A DNA stretch of 64,000 bases from Flavobacterium tistrianum. GTDB lineage: Bacteria > Bacteroidota > Bacteroidia > Flavobacteriales > Flavobacteriaceae. Positions 1 through 9,634 of this stretch are shown here, piece after piece. The position numbers were made by a program, and so were the translations under genes. The stretch lies in the NCBI RefSeq assembly GCF_003254545.1, contig NZ_QJRH01000065.1, forward strand, positions 155,752 to 219,751, read 5' to 3'. The notes under the pieces were generated by a model that worked only from the letters and a program-made list of their open reading frames with translations, ran no database searches and was not told where the DNA came from. Every line of letters begins with the position of its first letter. The stretch's first letter is position 1.

Positions 1-1050
1 AAAGTAGCTGACACAAGTACAGTTTACGATAGTCACGGTGGGGAAATCAGATATTATGGGAGAGCTGTTCGTGATTCTCATAAAGGTGGTTACGGGAAAG
101 TTACTTTAGCACGCGGATTTGAGCTTTCATCAAATACAGTAATGGTTCAGGCAGTATATGAGAATTACAAAAGTAATCCATCTAAGTTTGTGAATCATAT
201 CAACGAATTAGGTTTAAATAAACCGCTAGGATTGCATTTTAAAGGAGAAGGAAGACCTTATATTCCGCAGCCAGGAGACAAACATTGGTCAGGAACTACA
301 CTTCCGTGGATGGCTTTTGGATACAATGTTTCGGTCACGCCAATGCAGACTTTAACCTTGTATAACGCGGTTGCAAACAATGGAGTAATGGTAAAACCAC
401 AATTTGTATCAGAAATTAAAGAATGGAATAAAACCATCAAAAAGTTCGATACAGAAGTAATGAATCCAAAGGTTTGTTCGCCAGAAACACTTAAAAAAGT
501 AAAAGCAGTCTTGGCGAATGTGGTAAAAAAAGGAACTGGTTCTAAGCTGTATTCAAAAGATTTTTCGATGGCAGGAAAAACAGGAACAGCTATGGTGAAT
601 TATGGTAACGCTGGAAGAGAAGGTATGTATTATGCTTCTTCTTTTGCTGGATATTTTCCAGCAGATCACCCGAAATATTCTTGTATCGTAGTGGTTCATA
701 AGCCAAATACATCTAGAAATAACTATTATGGAGCAGATGTTGCTGGGCCAGTTTTCAAAAGAATCGCTCAAAAGATTTTTACTGATGCACCTTCGACAAA
801 TAAAATTAAAAAATTAGATTCTAGAATTCCAAAACAGGATGCTAGTTATGATAAATATACGGCTGAGTCTAATAAAAAGCTTAATCAGATTCCTAATTTA
901 AAAGGAATGCCTGGAATGGACGCGATTGCTTTGCTGGAGAATTTAGGTTTGAAAGTAAAAGTAAATGGAATGGGGAAAGTGAAGAATCAATCGATTCAAG
1001 CGGGAACCAGTATAAGCAAGAACACAACAATTGTATTAGAATTATCGTGA
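1..1050 (+). CDS. ftsI: Penicillin-binding protein FtsI/PBP3 (5' truncated by window edge)
   Basis: Septal peptidoglycan transpeptidase that cross-links stem peptides in the periplasm. The reading frame is open from base 1, so only the last 349 residues are present and the start lies outside the window. Visible are the SxN motif (ELSSNTVM, about residues 43-50 of the fragment), the KTG motif (MAGKTGTAM) and a C-terminal PASTA-like segment (IPNLKGMPGMDAIALLENLG) like those of Bacteroidota FtsI proteins. The catalytic SxxK serine must lie upstream. Its stop overlaps the GTG start of murE, so the two are probably co-transcribed and translationally coupled. Position at the head of the mur/fts cluster supports FtsI rather than another class B PBP. 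Confidence 0.93.
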   Translation, partial: KVADTSTVYDSHGGEIRYYGRAVRDSHKGGYGKVTLARGFELSSNTVMVQAVYENYKSNPSKFVNHINELGLNKPLGLHFKGEGRPYIPQPGDKHWSGTTLPWMAFGYNVSVTPMQTLTLYNAVANNGVMVKPQFVSEIKEWNKTIKKFDTEVMNPKVCSPETLKKVKAVLANVVKKGTGSKLYSKDFSMAGKTGTAMVNYGNAGREGMYYASSFAGYFPADHPKYSCIVVVHKPNTSRNNYYGADVAGPVFKRIAQKIFTDAPSTNKIKKLDSRIPKQDASYDKYTAESNKKLNQIPNLKGMPGMDAIALLENLGLKVKVNGMGKVKNQSIQAGTSISKNTTIVLELS

Positions 1051-2510
1051 AAGTATTAAAAGACATATTATATAAAGTAGCTATTGAATCGGTAAAAGGT
1101 TCAACAGATATTGCTATTTCTAAAATTGAATTTGATTCACGTAAGGTAGAAACAAATGATGTTTTTGTGGCAATTAGAGGTTCGCTTTCAGATGGACATG
1201 ATTATATCGAGAAAGCAATCGAACTTGGAGCAAAAGCAATTATTTGCGATACACTTCCAGCAAATACTGTCAATGATGTAACTTATATTCAGGTAAAAGA
1301 CACCAATACAGCTTTGGCTTTTATGGCCGCTAATTATTTTGGGGATCCGTCTGCAAAACTGAAATTAGTTGGAGTAACTGGTACAAACGGAAAAACAACA
1401 ATTGCTTCATTATTGTTTCAGTTGTTTGAAAAAGCAGGCTTTAAAGTTGGATTGCTATCAACTGTAAAAATTGTAGTAGATAAAACAGAATATCCAGCAA
1501 CCCATACAACGCCAGATTCTTTGACTATTAATCATTATTTAAATGAAATGGTTGAAGCTGGAGTTACGCATTGTTTCATGGAAGTAAGTTCGCATGGAAT
1601 TCACCAAAAACGCACAGAAGCTTTGCATTTTGTAGGTGGTATTTTCACGAATCTGTCTCACGATCATTTAGATTATCATCCAACATTTGCAGAATACAGA
1701 GATGTTAAGAAGTCATTTTTTGATTCACTTCCAAAATCGGCTTTTGTATTGTCAAATATTGATGATAAAAATGGTTCTGTAATGCTTCAGAATACAGTGG
1801 CTAAAAAACTGACTTACGCTTTAAAATCTTATGCAGATTACAGAGCGCAGATTTTAGAAAGCCAATTGTCTGGATTATTGTTGAAAATTAATGATAATGA
1901 AGTTTGGGTAAAATTGATTGGTACTTTCAACGCATACAATGTTTTAGCTATTTATGGAACTGCGGTAGAGCTAGGAATTGATAGTCTAGAGGCGTTACGA
2001 TTACTGTCTGATTTAGAGAGCGTTTCGGGACGTTTTCAATATATCGTTTCAGATGGCGGAATTACTGCTGTTGTAGATTACGCGCATACGCCAGATGCAC
2101 TAGAAAATGTTTTGAAAACGATAAACGACATCCGCACTAAAAATGAACAGTTGATTACTGTAGTGGGTTGCGGAGGAAATCGCGATAAAACAAAACGTCC
2201 AATTATGGCAAAAATCGCTTCAGATTTGAGTGATAAAGCGGTTTTGACTTCAGATAATCCAAGAAATGAAGATCCAGAAGTTATTTTGGATGAAATGGAG
2301 CAAGGAGTTGAGCCACACAATTATAAAAAAATGCTGCGAATTACTGATAGAAAACAGGCAATCAAAACAGCTTGTCAATTTGCTCAGCCTAAAGATATCA
2401 TTCTAATTGCAGGAAAAGGGCATGAAACATATCAAGAAATAAATGGTGTTCGCCATCATTTTGATGATATGGAAACGGTAAAAGAAATTTTAGAACAACT
2501 AAAAAAATAA
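1047..2510 (+). CDS. murE: UDP-N-acetylmuramoyl-L-alanyl-D-glutamate--2,6-diaminopimelate ligase
   Basis: Cytoplasmic Mur ligase that adds the third stem-peptide residue to UDP-MurNAc-L-Ala-D-Glu using ATP. The P-loop TGTNGKTT lies at residues 111-118. The DNPR motif at residues 403-406 is the signature of meso-diaminopimelate-specific MurE, so this cell should make DAP-type peptidoglycan. The segment YRDVKKSFF contains the lysine expected to be carbamylated. At 487 aa the length is normal. The start is GTG at 1047, inside the ftsI stop (GTGA overlap). No ribosome binding site is visible, as is usual in Bacteroidota. Confidence 0.96.
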   Translation: MKVLKDILYKVAIESVKGSTDIAISKIEFDSRKVETNDVFVAIRGSLSDGHDYIEKAIELGAKAIICDTLPANTVNDVTYIQVKDTNTALAFMAANYFGDPSAKLKLVGVTGTNGKTTIASLLFQLFEKAGFKVGLLSTVKIVVDKTEYPATHTTPDSLTINHYLNEMVEAGVTHCFMEVSSHGIHQKRTEALHFVGGIFTNLSHDHLDYHPTFAEYRDVKKSFFDSLPKSAFVLSNIDDKNGSVMLQNTVAKKLTYALKSYADYRAQILESQLSGLLLKINDNEVWVKLIGTFNAYNVLAIYGTAVELGIDSLEALRLLSDLESVSGRFQYIVSDGGITAVVDYAHTPDALENVLKTINDIRTKNEQLITVVGCGGNRDKTKRPIMAKIASDLSDKAVLTSDNPRNEDPEVILDEMEQGVEPHNYKKMLRITDRKQAIKTACQFAQPKDIILIAGKGHETYQEINGVRHHFDDMETVKEILEQLKK

Positions 2511-2590
2511 CAAAGGAAATTTCAAATTCCAAAACCAATTTATGATTGGAATTTGGAATTTAAAAATTGAAATTAAAAAAACAAAGAAAT

Positions 2591-3823
2591 ATGCTGTACT
2601 ATTTATTTGAATATTTTGATAAAACATTGGACATTCCTGGAACAGGAGTTTTCCAGTACATCACATTTAGGTCAGCTTTGGCATTTATGCTTTCGTTGCT
2701 TTTGTCGACAATTTATGGTAAAAGAGTAATTAACTTTTTACGCCGTCAGCAAGTAGGAGAAACAGTGCGTGAGCTTGGTTTGGCAGGTCAAAATGAAAAA
2801 GCTGGTACGCCAACAATGGGAGGGTTAATCATTATTTTTGCAACTCTTATTCCTGTTCTGTTATTTGCAAGATTGCATAACATTTATATCGTTTTGCTGA
2901 TTGTTACTACATTGTGGATGGGGACAATTGGTTTCGTTGATGATTATATCAAAATATTCAAAAAAGATAAACAAGGATTAAAAGGTATTTTTAAAGTTAT
3001 TGGTCAAGTTGGTCTTGGAATCATCGTTGGAGCAGTTCTTTATTTTAATCCTGCTGTTACGGTAAGAACAGATACAGGCCGTGCAGATATTTTTAAAACA
3101 GCTACAAATTCAACAGTTGTTGTGCCTGCAGGTATTGAAGAGAAATCTACGGCAACTACAATCCCTTTTGTAAAAAACAATGAATTTGACTATGCTGAAG
3201 TATTATCTTTCATGGGTGATGGATATGAAAAATGGGCTTGGTTAGTATTTATTCCGGTTGTAATTTTTATTATCACAGCAGTTTCAAATGGAGCAAATTT
3301 AACAGATGGTATTGACGGACTCGCCGCAGGAACTTCGGCAATATCTGTCCTCGCGCTCGGGATTTTTACATTCGTTTCTGGTAATATCATTTTCTCAAAT
3401 TATCTCAACATTATGTATATCCCCAATTCCGGAGAGATGACGGTCTTTATTTCGGCCTTTGTTGGAGCCCTTATCGGATTTCTTTGGTACAATTCGTTTC
3501 CGGCATCGGTTTTTATGGGAGACACAGGAAGTTTGACTATTGGGGGAATCATCGCAGTCTTGGCAATTGCAGTTCGTAAAGAAATATTGATTGTTCTTTT
3601 TTGCGGAATTTTTTTAGCAGAAAGTGCTTCAGTAATTATTCAAGTAACTTATTTTAAATATACAAAGAAGCGTTTCGGTGAAGGACGAAGAATTTTTCTG
3701 ATGTCGCCACTCCATCATCATTATCAGAAAAAGGGATATCACGAAAGTAAAATCGTAACCCGTTTTTGGATTGTTGCCGTAATGTTAGCCATTTTATCAA
3801 TCATTACTTTAAAATTAAGATAG
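2591..3823 (+). CDS. mraY: Phospho-N-acetylmuramoyl-pentapeptide-transferase
   Basis: Integral membrane enzyme that transfers phospho-MurNAc-pentapeptide to undecaprenyl phosphate, giving lipid I. Family motifs are visible: VDDYIK near the first catalytic aspartates, [19 protein letters not shown] and the [15 protein letters not shown] loop. A TTG at 2567 would add eight residues, but ATG at 2591 gives the family-typical N-terminus [17 protein letters not shown] and a 410-residue protein, so it is preferred. Compared with the roughly 360-residue E. coli enzyme there is an extra segment of about 50 residues around residues 160-215, between membrane helices, as in other Bacteroidota MraY. The stop is directly followed by the murD start. 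Confidence 0.95.
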   Translation: MLYYLFEYFDKTLDIPGTGVFQYITFRSALAFMLSLLLSTIYGKRVINFLRRQQVGETVRELGLAGQNEKAGTPTMGGLIIIFATLIPVLLFARLHNIYIVLLIVTTLWMGTIGFVDDYIKIFKKDKQGLKGIFKVIGQVGLGIIVGAVLYFNPAVTVRTDTGRADIFKTATNSTVVVPAGIEEKSTATTIPFVKNNEFDYAEVLSFMGDGYEKWAWLVFIPVVIFIITAVSNGANLTDGIDGLAAGTSAISVLALGIFTFVSGNIIFSNYLNIMYIPNSGEMTVFISAFVGALIGFLWYNSFPASVFMGDTGSLTIGGIIAVLAIAVRKEILIVLFCGIFLAESASVIIQVTYFKYTKKRFGEGRRIFLMSPLHHHYQKKGYHESKIVTRFWIVAVMLAILSIITLKLR

Positions 3824-5155
3824 ATGAGGCTAGTAGTACTTGGAGGAGGAGAAAGCGGAGTAGGAACCGCGATCCTCGGTAAGAAACAAGGATATGATGT
3901 TTTTGTATCCGATTTTGGAAAAATAAAAGAGAGTTACAAAGAAGTTCTTATCATTAATAAAATTGCTTGGGAAGAAGAGCAGCATACAGAAGATTTAATT
4001 CTCAATGCAGATGTGGTGATGAAGAGCCCAGGGATTCCAGATAAATCTCCGATAGTAAAAAAGCTCATTGCGGCAGGAGTAAAAGTGATTTCGGAAATTG
4101 AATTTGCATTTCCTTACACAGAAGCAATGACAATCGGAATTACAGGAAGTAATGGTAAAACGACCACCACAATGCTCACACATCACTTGCTAAAATATGC
4201 AGGATTGAATGTAGGATTGGGAGGGAATATCGGAAAAAGCTTCGCCTGGCAGGTTGCAGAAAATAAATTTGATGCCTACGTTCTTGAATTAAGCAGTTTT
4301 CAGTTAGACGGGATAATAAATTATAGGCCCGATATTGCGATAATAACCAATATAAGTCCGGACCATTTAGATCGATATGAATATAAATATGAAAATTATA
4401 TCAATTCGAAGTTCCGAATAACGATGAACCAGACTGAAAATGATTATCTCATTTACGATGCAGATGACGAAGCAAGTACAGAATGGTTAAAGAAGAACAA
4501 AACAAAAGCAAAACTAATTCCTTTTTCATTGACGAAAAAATTTGATGAAGGGGCTTCTATAAATAACAACAAAATGGAAATAAAGATCAACCAAGAAGAG
4601 TTTACAATGGATACAGAACACATTGCGTTAGAAGGAAAACATAATATGAAAAACGCCATGGCAGCAAGCTCTGTAGCTAAATTGATGCAAATTAGAAATG
4701 CAACAATTCGTGAAAGTCTATCTAATTTCCAAGGTGTTGAGCACCGTTTAGAAAAAGTATTAAAAATACAGAACGTTCAATATATCAACGATTCAAAAGC
4801 AACAAACGTAAACGCTACTTTCTTTGCTTTAGATAGTATGAATGCACCAACAGTATGGATTGTTGGAGGTGTTGATAAAGGAAACGATTACAACGAATTA
4901 ATGTCGTTAGTACGCGAGAAAGTAAAAGCCATTATTTGTCTTGGAATCGATAACCGTAAAATTATCGATGCTTTTGGAAACGTTGTTGATATCATGGTTG
5001 AAGTAAACAATATGAATGATGCAGTAAAAACTGCTCAAAGATTAACAGAAAAAGGCGATGTCGTTTTATTGTCTCCAGCCTGCGCGAGTTTCGATTTATT
5101 CGAAAACTACGAAGACCGTGGAAAACAATTTAAACAAGCAGTACACAATTTATAA
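3824..5155 (+). CDS. murD: UDP-N-acetylmuramoyl-L-alanine--D-glutamate ligase
   Basis: Cytoplasmic Mur ligase that adds D-glutamate to UDP-MurNAc-L-Ala. The N-terminal Rossmann motif VVLGGGESG and the P-loop GITGSNGKTTTT (residues 105-116) are clear, as are the Mur ligase signature NISPDHLDRY and the C-terminal segment DVVLLSPACASFDLFENYEDRG typical of MurD. At 443 aa the length is normal. The start codon abuts the mraY stop (TAG ATG), so the genes are in one transcript. The MurD stop is immediately followed by an inverted-repeat arm that sets off the next, unrelated gene. Confidence 0.95.
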   Translation: MRLVVLGGGESGVGTAILGKKQGYDVFVSDFGKIKESYKEVLIINKIAWEEEQHTEDLILNADVVMKSPGIPDKSPIVKKLIAAGVKVISEIEFAFPYTEAMTIGITGSNGKTTTTMLTHHLLKYAGLNVGLGGNIGKSFAWQVAENKFDAYVLELSSFQLDGIINYRPDIAIITNISPDHLDRYEYKYENYINSKFRITMNQTENDYLIYDADDEASTEWLKKNKTKAKLIPFSLTKKFDEGASINNNKMEIKINQEEFTMDTEHIALEGKHNMKNAMAASSVAKLMQIRNATIRESLSNFQGVEHRLEKVLKIQNVQYINDSKATNVNATFFALDSMNAPTVWIVGGVDKGNDYNELMSLVREKVKAIICLGIDNRKIIDAFGNVVDIMVEVNNMNDAVKTAQRLTEKGDVVLLSPACASFDLFENYEDRGKQFKQAVHNL

Positions 5156-5185
5156 TTTTAGATTTTAGAGTTCAGATTTTAGATT
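5156..5185 (+). repeat. Left arm of TTTAGATTTTAGATT inverted repeat
   Basis: A 30-base arm built from the unit ttttagattttag lies immediately after the murD stop. Its inverted partner is at 5604-5633, and the four-helix-bundle gene lies between them. The same element without a gene occurs at 14482-14545. Confidence 0.7.
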
Positions 5186-5222
5186 GATTCCAATCTTTCA
5201 GCTCAAATAAGTTCTTTTGAAT

Positions 5223-5582
5223 ATGACGACGAATGAAATGAAGATGAGAACAAAGAAGTTTTCTTTGATGATAATTGATTTAGCAGAAAAGCTTCCAAAT
5301 TCCAATGTGGTAAGATCTATTGCGAGTCAAATTGTAAGGAGTGGAACATCAGTCGGAGCGAATTATCGAGCAGTATGTAGAGCTCGAAGTGATAAAGAAT
5401 TTGTGGCCAAAATGAATATAGTTTTAGAAGAAGCTGATGAAACTTTATTTTGGATTGAAATTATAAAAGAGAAAATGTGGATTGCGAAAGAAGAATTAGA
5501 AATGGCACTTAAAGAAGCCAATGAATTAACGGCAATTTTTGTAAGCAGTCTAAAAACAGTAAACAGTAGAATTAATAAATAA
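5223..5582 (+). CDS. Four-helix-bundle protein (23S rRNA intervening sequence protein family)
   Basis: Small, probably all-helical protein of about 119 residues. The pattern ASQIVRSGTSVGANYRAVCRAR followed by EFVAKMNIVLEEADETLFWIE is characteristic of the S23/IVP family (PF05635), first seen in insertions within 23S rRNA genes; the biochemical role is not established. ATG at 5223 is preferred to a TTG at 5217. The gene does not belong to the cell-wall pathway: it splits murD from ftsW and sits between inverted-repeat arms (5156-5185 and 5604-5633), the second arm ending at the ftsW start codon. That layout suggests it arrived as a cassette. It could be cotranscribed with the cluster. Confidence 0.85.
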   Translation: MTTNEMKMRTKKFSLMIIDLAEKLPNSNVVRSIASQIVRSGTSVGANYRAVCRARSDKEFVAKMNIVLEEADETLFWIEIIKEKMWIAKEELEMALKEANELTAIFVSSLKTVNSRINK

Positions 5583-5603
5583 AAAATCGAAGATTTTAAG
5601 AAT

Positions 5604-5633
5604 AATCTAAAATCTAAAATCAGAAATCTAAAA
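5604..5633 (+). repeat. Right arm of TTTAGATTTTAGATT inverted repeat
   Basis: Built from the unit aatctaaaatctaaaa, this is an imperfect reverse complement of the arm at 5156-5185. Its last base is the first base of the ftsW ATG, so the repeat runs right up to the coding sequence. Confidence 0.7.
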
Positions 5634-6952
5634 TGAAGGAACTCGTAAACAAATTAAAAGGAGATAGAGTAATATGGTCATTCGTGGCCTTATTGGCGTT
5701 GTTTTCGTTTATGCCTGTTTTTAGTGCGAGTAGTAATTTGGCTTATATCGGTCATGGAACAGGAAATACATTGGGGTATTTGGTAAAACATCTAGCTCAC
5801 GTTTGTATCGGTTTCTTGATTATTTACTGGGTTCATAAAGTACCGTATCATTATTTTAGAGCAATTTCAAAAATTGCGCTTCCGGTGGTTTGGCTTTTAT
5901 TATTGTATACTTTATTGAAAGGAACTGTGATCGCAGGAGCAAATGCAAGCCGTTGGATTCAGGTGCCGTTCATTGGAATTACGTTTCAGACTTCGACTTT
6001 AGCGGCAAGCGTATTGTTTATTTACGTTGCACGTTATTTATCGAAAACCAAAGAAGAAAATGAGCCGTTTCAAACCTCGTTTATTCAGCTTTGGATTCCG
6101 GTATTTATCACTTTGGCATTAATATTACCAGCCAACTTTTCAACCACAGCGTTGATATTTTCAATGGTAATGATGCTTACGTTCATTGGTAAATATCCAT
6201 TAAAGTATATTGCTTTTATCATCGGATCGGGAATTGCAATGTTGGCTTTTTTCCTTTTGGTGGCAAAAGCATTTCCAGATTCAAGATTCTTCAGCAGGGT
6301 TTCAACATGGGAAAGTCGTATTATGAACTTTACAACAGACAAGCCAGATGAAGATGATTATCAGATTGAAAAAGCAAAAATTGCAATTGCATCGGGAAGA
6401 TTAGGCGGATTAGGGCCAGGAAAAAGTGTTCAAAAGAATTTCCTGCCACAATCATCTTCAGATTTTATTTATGCAATTGTAGTAGAAGAATATGGTTTAG
6501 TTGGTGGTGTTGCAATATTGGTTTTGTACTTGTTATTGTTGTTCCGATTTGTGATCGCATCGCATAAAGCGAATACGTTGTTTGGAAAACTAGTCGTCGT
6601 CGGGCTCGGATTTCCGATGATATTTCAGGCGATGATTAATATGGCGGTTGCAGTAGAATTATTGCCGGTAACAGGACAAACGCTTCCGCTGATAAGTTCT
6701 GGAGGTAGTTCTATCTGGATGACATGTTTCTCTCTCGGAATCATTATTAGTGTAACCAAAAAAGAAGAAGAAATCGCCGAAGAGCAAGGAGAAAAAGCAA
6801 GAAGAAAAGAAGCGCTTCAAAGATTAATAGACAAAGAATTGGCAGAAGACGATTTGCCAGTTAATGAAAAAGAAGAGATTTACGAAGAAGAAGCTTTGTA
6901 TTCCATCGAAGATAATTCAAGAAATCCGATGAATGCGGTTTTAAACAAATAA
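5633..6952 (+). CDS. ftsW: Lipid II polymerase FtsW (SEDS family)
   Basis: Polytopic SEDS-family glycosyltransferase that polymerises septal peptidoglycan with its partner FtsI. The protein (439 aa) has around ten hydrophobic segments and the SEDS signature VTGQTLPLISSGGSS near residues 345-360, which lines the active cavity. The C-terminal about 60 residues are charged and glutamate-rich (KKEEEIAEEQGEKARRKEAL), a cytoplasmic tail found in Bacteroidota homologues. FtsW rather than RodA is inferred from its place between murD and murG. Confidence 0.93.
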   Translation: MKELVNKLKGDRVIWSFVALLALFSFMPVFSASSNLAYIGHGTGNTLGYLVKHLAHVCIGFLIIYWVHKVPYHYFRAISKIALPVVWLLLLYTLLKGTVIAGANASRWIQVPFIGITFQTSTLAASVLFIYVARYLSKTKEENEPFQTSFIQLWIPVFITLALILPANFSTTALIFSMVMMLTFIGKYPLKYIAFIIGSGIAMLAFFLLVAKAFPDSRFFSRVSTWESRIMNFTTDKPDEDDYQIEKAKIAIASGRLGGLGPGKSVQKNFLPQSSSDFIYAIVVEEYGLVGGVAILVLYLLLLFRFVIASHKANTLFGKLVVVGLGFPMIFQAMINMAVAVELLPVTGQTLPLISSGGSSIWMTCFSLGIIISVTKKEEEIAEEQGEKARRKEALQRLIDKELAEDDLPVNEKEEIYEEEALYSIEDNSRNPMNAVLNK

Positions 6953-6997
6953 GATTAGAATATAAAAATTTTTTAAAAAGTTGTAATTTTTAGAAAG

Positions 6998-8086
6998 ATG
7001 ACAAAGTATAAATTCATACTTAGCGGAGGAGGAACAGGAGGGCATATCTATCCTGCAATTGCGATTGCAAATGAATTAAAATTACAATTTCCTGATGCAG
7101 AATTTCTTTTTGTAGGCGCCAAAGATAAAATGGAAATGCAGAAAGTGCCTCAGGCTGGTTACGAAATAAAAGGTCTTTGGATTGCTGGTTTACAGCGAAA
7201 ATTGACTTTACAGAACTTGATGTTTCCGCTTAAATTGGCAAGCAGTTTATTAGAATCAAAAAGAATAATTAAAAAGTTCAAGCCAAATGTAGTAATTGGA
7301 ACTGGAGGTTTTGCCAGCGGACCTTTATTGCAAGCGGCAGGAGCGGCAGGAATTCCAACTGTGGTTCAGGAGCAGAATTCTTACCCTGGAATAACAAATA
7401 AATTGTTGAGCAAAAAAGCGAATGCGATTTGTGTAGCCTATCAGAATTTAGAACGTTTTTTTCCAAAAGAGAAAATTGTATTAACTGGTAATCCGGTTCG
7501 TCAGGATTTAATTGATATTGAAAGCAAGCGTGATGAAGCAATTGCTTTTTATGGTTTAGATCCGAATAAAAAAACATTATTGGTTTTAGGAGGAAGTCTA
7601 GGGGCAAGAAGAATCAATCAGTTAATTGAAAAAGAATTGCAAAATTTTCTTTCGCAAGATGTACAGGTGATCTGGCAATGTGGGAAATTATATTTTGAAG
7701 ACTATAAAAAATACAATCAGCCAAATGTAAAAGTGGTTGATTTTATTGAAAGAATGGATTTTGTTTACGCAGCCTCAGATGTCATAATTTCACGTGCAGG
7801 TGCTTCGTCGGTGTCAGAATTATGTATTGTTGGAAAACCGGTAATTTTTATTCCATCTCCTAATGTAGCTGAGGATCACCAAACTAAAAATGCGCAAGCA
7901 ATTGTAGATGAAAAAGGTGCGATTTTGTTGAAAGAATCTGAGCTTGACAGTCAGTTTAGCATTGTTTTTGAAGCGCTGCTGAAAGATTCAGGAAAGCAGA
8001 AACAATTAAGTGATAACATTAAGAAATTGGCAAAACCAAAGGCTACACAAGATATTGTAGCAGAAATTGTGAAGTTGATTAAATAA
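6998..8086 (+). CDS. murG: UDP-N-acetylglucosamine--N-acetylmuramyl-(pentapeptide) pyrophosphoryl-undecaprenol GlcNAc transferase
   Basis: Peripheral membrane glycosyltransferase (GT28) that converts lipid I to lipid II by adding GlcNAc. The N-terminal glycine-rich loop [15 protein letters not shown] (residues 10-24), the second loop TGGFASGP, and the C-terminal UDP-GlcNAc site ([12 protein letters not shown], then [12 protein letters not shown] and [11 protein letters not shown]) are all present. At 362 aa the length is normal. Start is ATG 6998, about 45 bases after ftsW. Confidence 0.96.
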   Translation: MTKYKFILSGGGTGGHIYPAIAIANELKLQFPDAEFLFVGAKDKMEMQKVPQAGYEIKGLWIAGLQRKLTLQNLMFPLKLASSLLESKRIIKKFKPNVVIGTGGFASGPLLQAAGAAGIPTVVQEQNSYPGITNKLLSKKANAICVAYQNLERFFPKEKIVLTGNPVRQDLIDIESKRDEAIAFYGLDPNKKTLLVLGGSLGARRINQLIEKELQNFLSQDVQVIWQCGKLYFEDYKKYNQPNVKVVDFIERMDFVYAASDVIISRAGASSVSELCIVGKPVIFIPSPNVAEDHQTKNAQAIVDEKGAILLKESELDSQFSIVFEALLKDSGKQKQLSDNIKKLAKPKATQDIVAEIVKLIK

Positions 8087-8087
8087 T

Positions 8088-8279
8088 ATGAAGTATGTTT
8101 TAATTATTTTTTTTCTGTTCGTTATTTTAATAGTTGTAGCTTATTACTACGATTATAAAAAGAATAAAAAGTATTTCAAAAAATCGATAAAAGATATTTT
8201 ATTGTTAATGATGATTATAGTTGGAGTTTGCATCATTTCAGAGTTAGGAGATAAAGTATTAGAATATTTTTATAAATAA
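8088..8279 (+). CDS. Small membrane protein between murG and murC
   Basis: A 63-residue protein with two hydrophobic stretches (about residues 3-19 and 37-51) separated by a very basic loop (YDYKKNKKYFKKSIKD). The ATG at 8088 lies one base after the murG stop, and murC starts five bases after its own stop, so it is embedded in the operon and likely translated. The charge pattern predicts a helical hairpin with the lysine-rich loop in the cytoplasm. No family is recognised. A coupled role with lipid II synthesis is possible but is only a positional inference. Confidence 0.7.
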   Translation: MKYVLIIFFLFVILIVVAYYYDYKKNKKYFKKSIKDILLLMMIIVGVCIISELGDKVLEYFYK

Positions 8280-8284
8280 AGAAA

Positions 8285-9634
8285 ATGAATTTAAATCAAA
8301 TACAAAACGTTTATTTTATTGGTATCGGAGGTATCGGAATGAGTGCTCTGGCTCGTTATTTCAAGTTTATTGGAAAACAAGTTTCAGGTTACGATAAAAC
8401 GCCTTCTATGCTAACTAATGAATTGATTGAAAGTGGTATTGATATTCATTTTGAAGATAATATTAATTTAATTCCAGGTGATTATTACGTTGAAAATACG
8501 CTTGTAATCTATACGCCAGCGGTTCCAAAAACACATTCTGAGTGGAATTATTTTATTGAAAGAAATTTTGAGGTTAAAAAACGTGCCGAAGTTCTCGGAA
8601 TTATAAGTAGAGATACTTTCTGTTTTGCAGTTGCTGGAACACACGGAAAAACAACAACGTCAAGTATTTTGGGACATATTTTGTTTCAAAGCGGTGCTGA
8701 TGTAACAGCTTTCATTGGAGGAATTGTTGAAAATTACAATTCGAATTTAATCGGAAGCGGTAAAACGGTAACAGTTGTCGAAGCAGATGAATTTGACAGA
8801 TCGTTTTTGCATTTGCGTCCAGATATTGCTTGTGTGACTTCTATGGATGCGGATCATTTGGATATCTATGGAACTAGCGATGCAATTCAAGCTTCTTTTA
8901 GAGAATTTGCTGCCAAAGTAGAAGATAAAAATCATCTTTTTATAACCAAGGAATTGCCTTTAGATGGTGTTCAATGTGCTATAAATGAAGATGCTGTATA
9001 TAAGGCTTATAATGTTCGAATAGAAGATGGAGCTTATGTTTTTGATGTGCAGACGCCATCAGAAATTATGAAAGATTTACGTTTCGGATTGCCTGGAAAA
9101 CACAATTTAATGAATGGATTGATGGCTATTGCGATGGCTAAAACTTTCGGCACCCCGACCGATTCCATTGCAAAAGCCATTGCTTCATTCAACGGAATCA
9201 GAAGACGTTTTTCGTATCAGATTAAGAGCGAAAATTTAGTATATATTGATGATTATGCACATCATCCAACAGAAATAAATGCTGTTCATCAAGCAGTTAG
9301 AGAGCTTTATCCAGGAAAGAAAGTTTTAGCAATTTTCCAGCCTCATTTGTTTAGCAGAACAAGAGATTTTGTTGACGGATTTGCCGAAAGCTTATCGCAG
9401 TTTGATGAAGTGTTTTTGATGGATATTTACCCTGCTAGAGAGCTTCCAATGGAAGGAGTTACTTCTGAGTGGCTTTTGGGTAAAATGACAAATACGAACA
9501 AAAAAATTGTTGCAAAAGAAGATTTATTGGGTGAAATTAAAGCCAGCGATGCACCTATTATTGTAACAATTGGAGCTGGTGATCTGGGAGAAATGGTTCC
9601 GTCAATTAAAAAGGTTTTAAATGAAAATATTTAA
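8285..9634 (+). CDS. murC: UDP-N-acetylmuramate--L-alanine ligase
   Basis: First Mur ligase, joining L-alanine to UDP-MurNAc with ATP in the cytoplasm. The N-terminal nucleotide fold YFIGIGGIGMSALAR (residues 10-24), the P-loop GTHGKTTTS (residues 118-126), EADEFDRSF and the late motif DDYAHHPTEI all match MurC. At 449 aa the length is normal. The 3' end overlaps the ftsQ start by 14 bases, indicating coupled translation. Confidence 0.96.
   Translation: MNLNQIQNVYFIGIGGIGMSALARYFKFIGKQVSGYDKTPSMLTNELIESGIDIHFEDNINLIPGDYYVENTLVIYTPAVPKTHSEWNYFIERNFEVKKRAEVLGIISRDTFCFAVAGTHGKTTTSSILGHILFQSGADVTAFIGGIVENYNSNLIGSGKTVTVVEADEFDRSFLHLRPDIACVTSMDADHLDIYGTSDAIQASFREFAAKVEDKNHLFITKELPLDGVQCAINEDAVYKAYNVRIEDGAYVFDVQTPSEIMKDLRFGLPGKHNLMNGLMAIAMAKTFGTPTDSIAKAIASFNGIRRRFSYQIKSENLVYIDDYAHHPTEINAVHQAVRELYPGKKVLAIFQPHLFSRTRDFVDGFAESLSQFDEVFLMDIYPARELPMEGVTSEWLLGKMTNTNKKIVAKEDLLGEIKASDAPIIVTIGAGDLGEMVPSIKKVLNENI

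Noticed and set aside
2567..2590. TTG start for mraY
   Set aside because: Adds eight residues not seen in the family's N-terminus; ATG 2591 fits.
5223..5582. Diversity-generating retroelement accessory protein (Avd-like four-helix bundle)
   Set aside because: No reverse transcriptase, template repeat or variable repeat nearby; the IVP family fits better.
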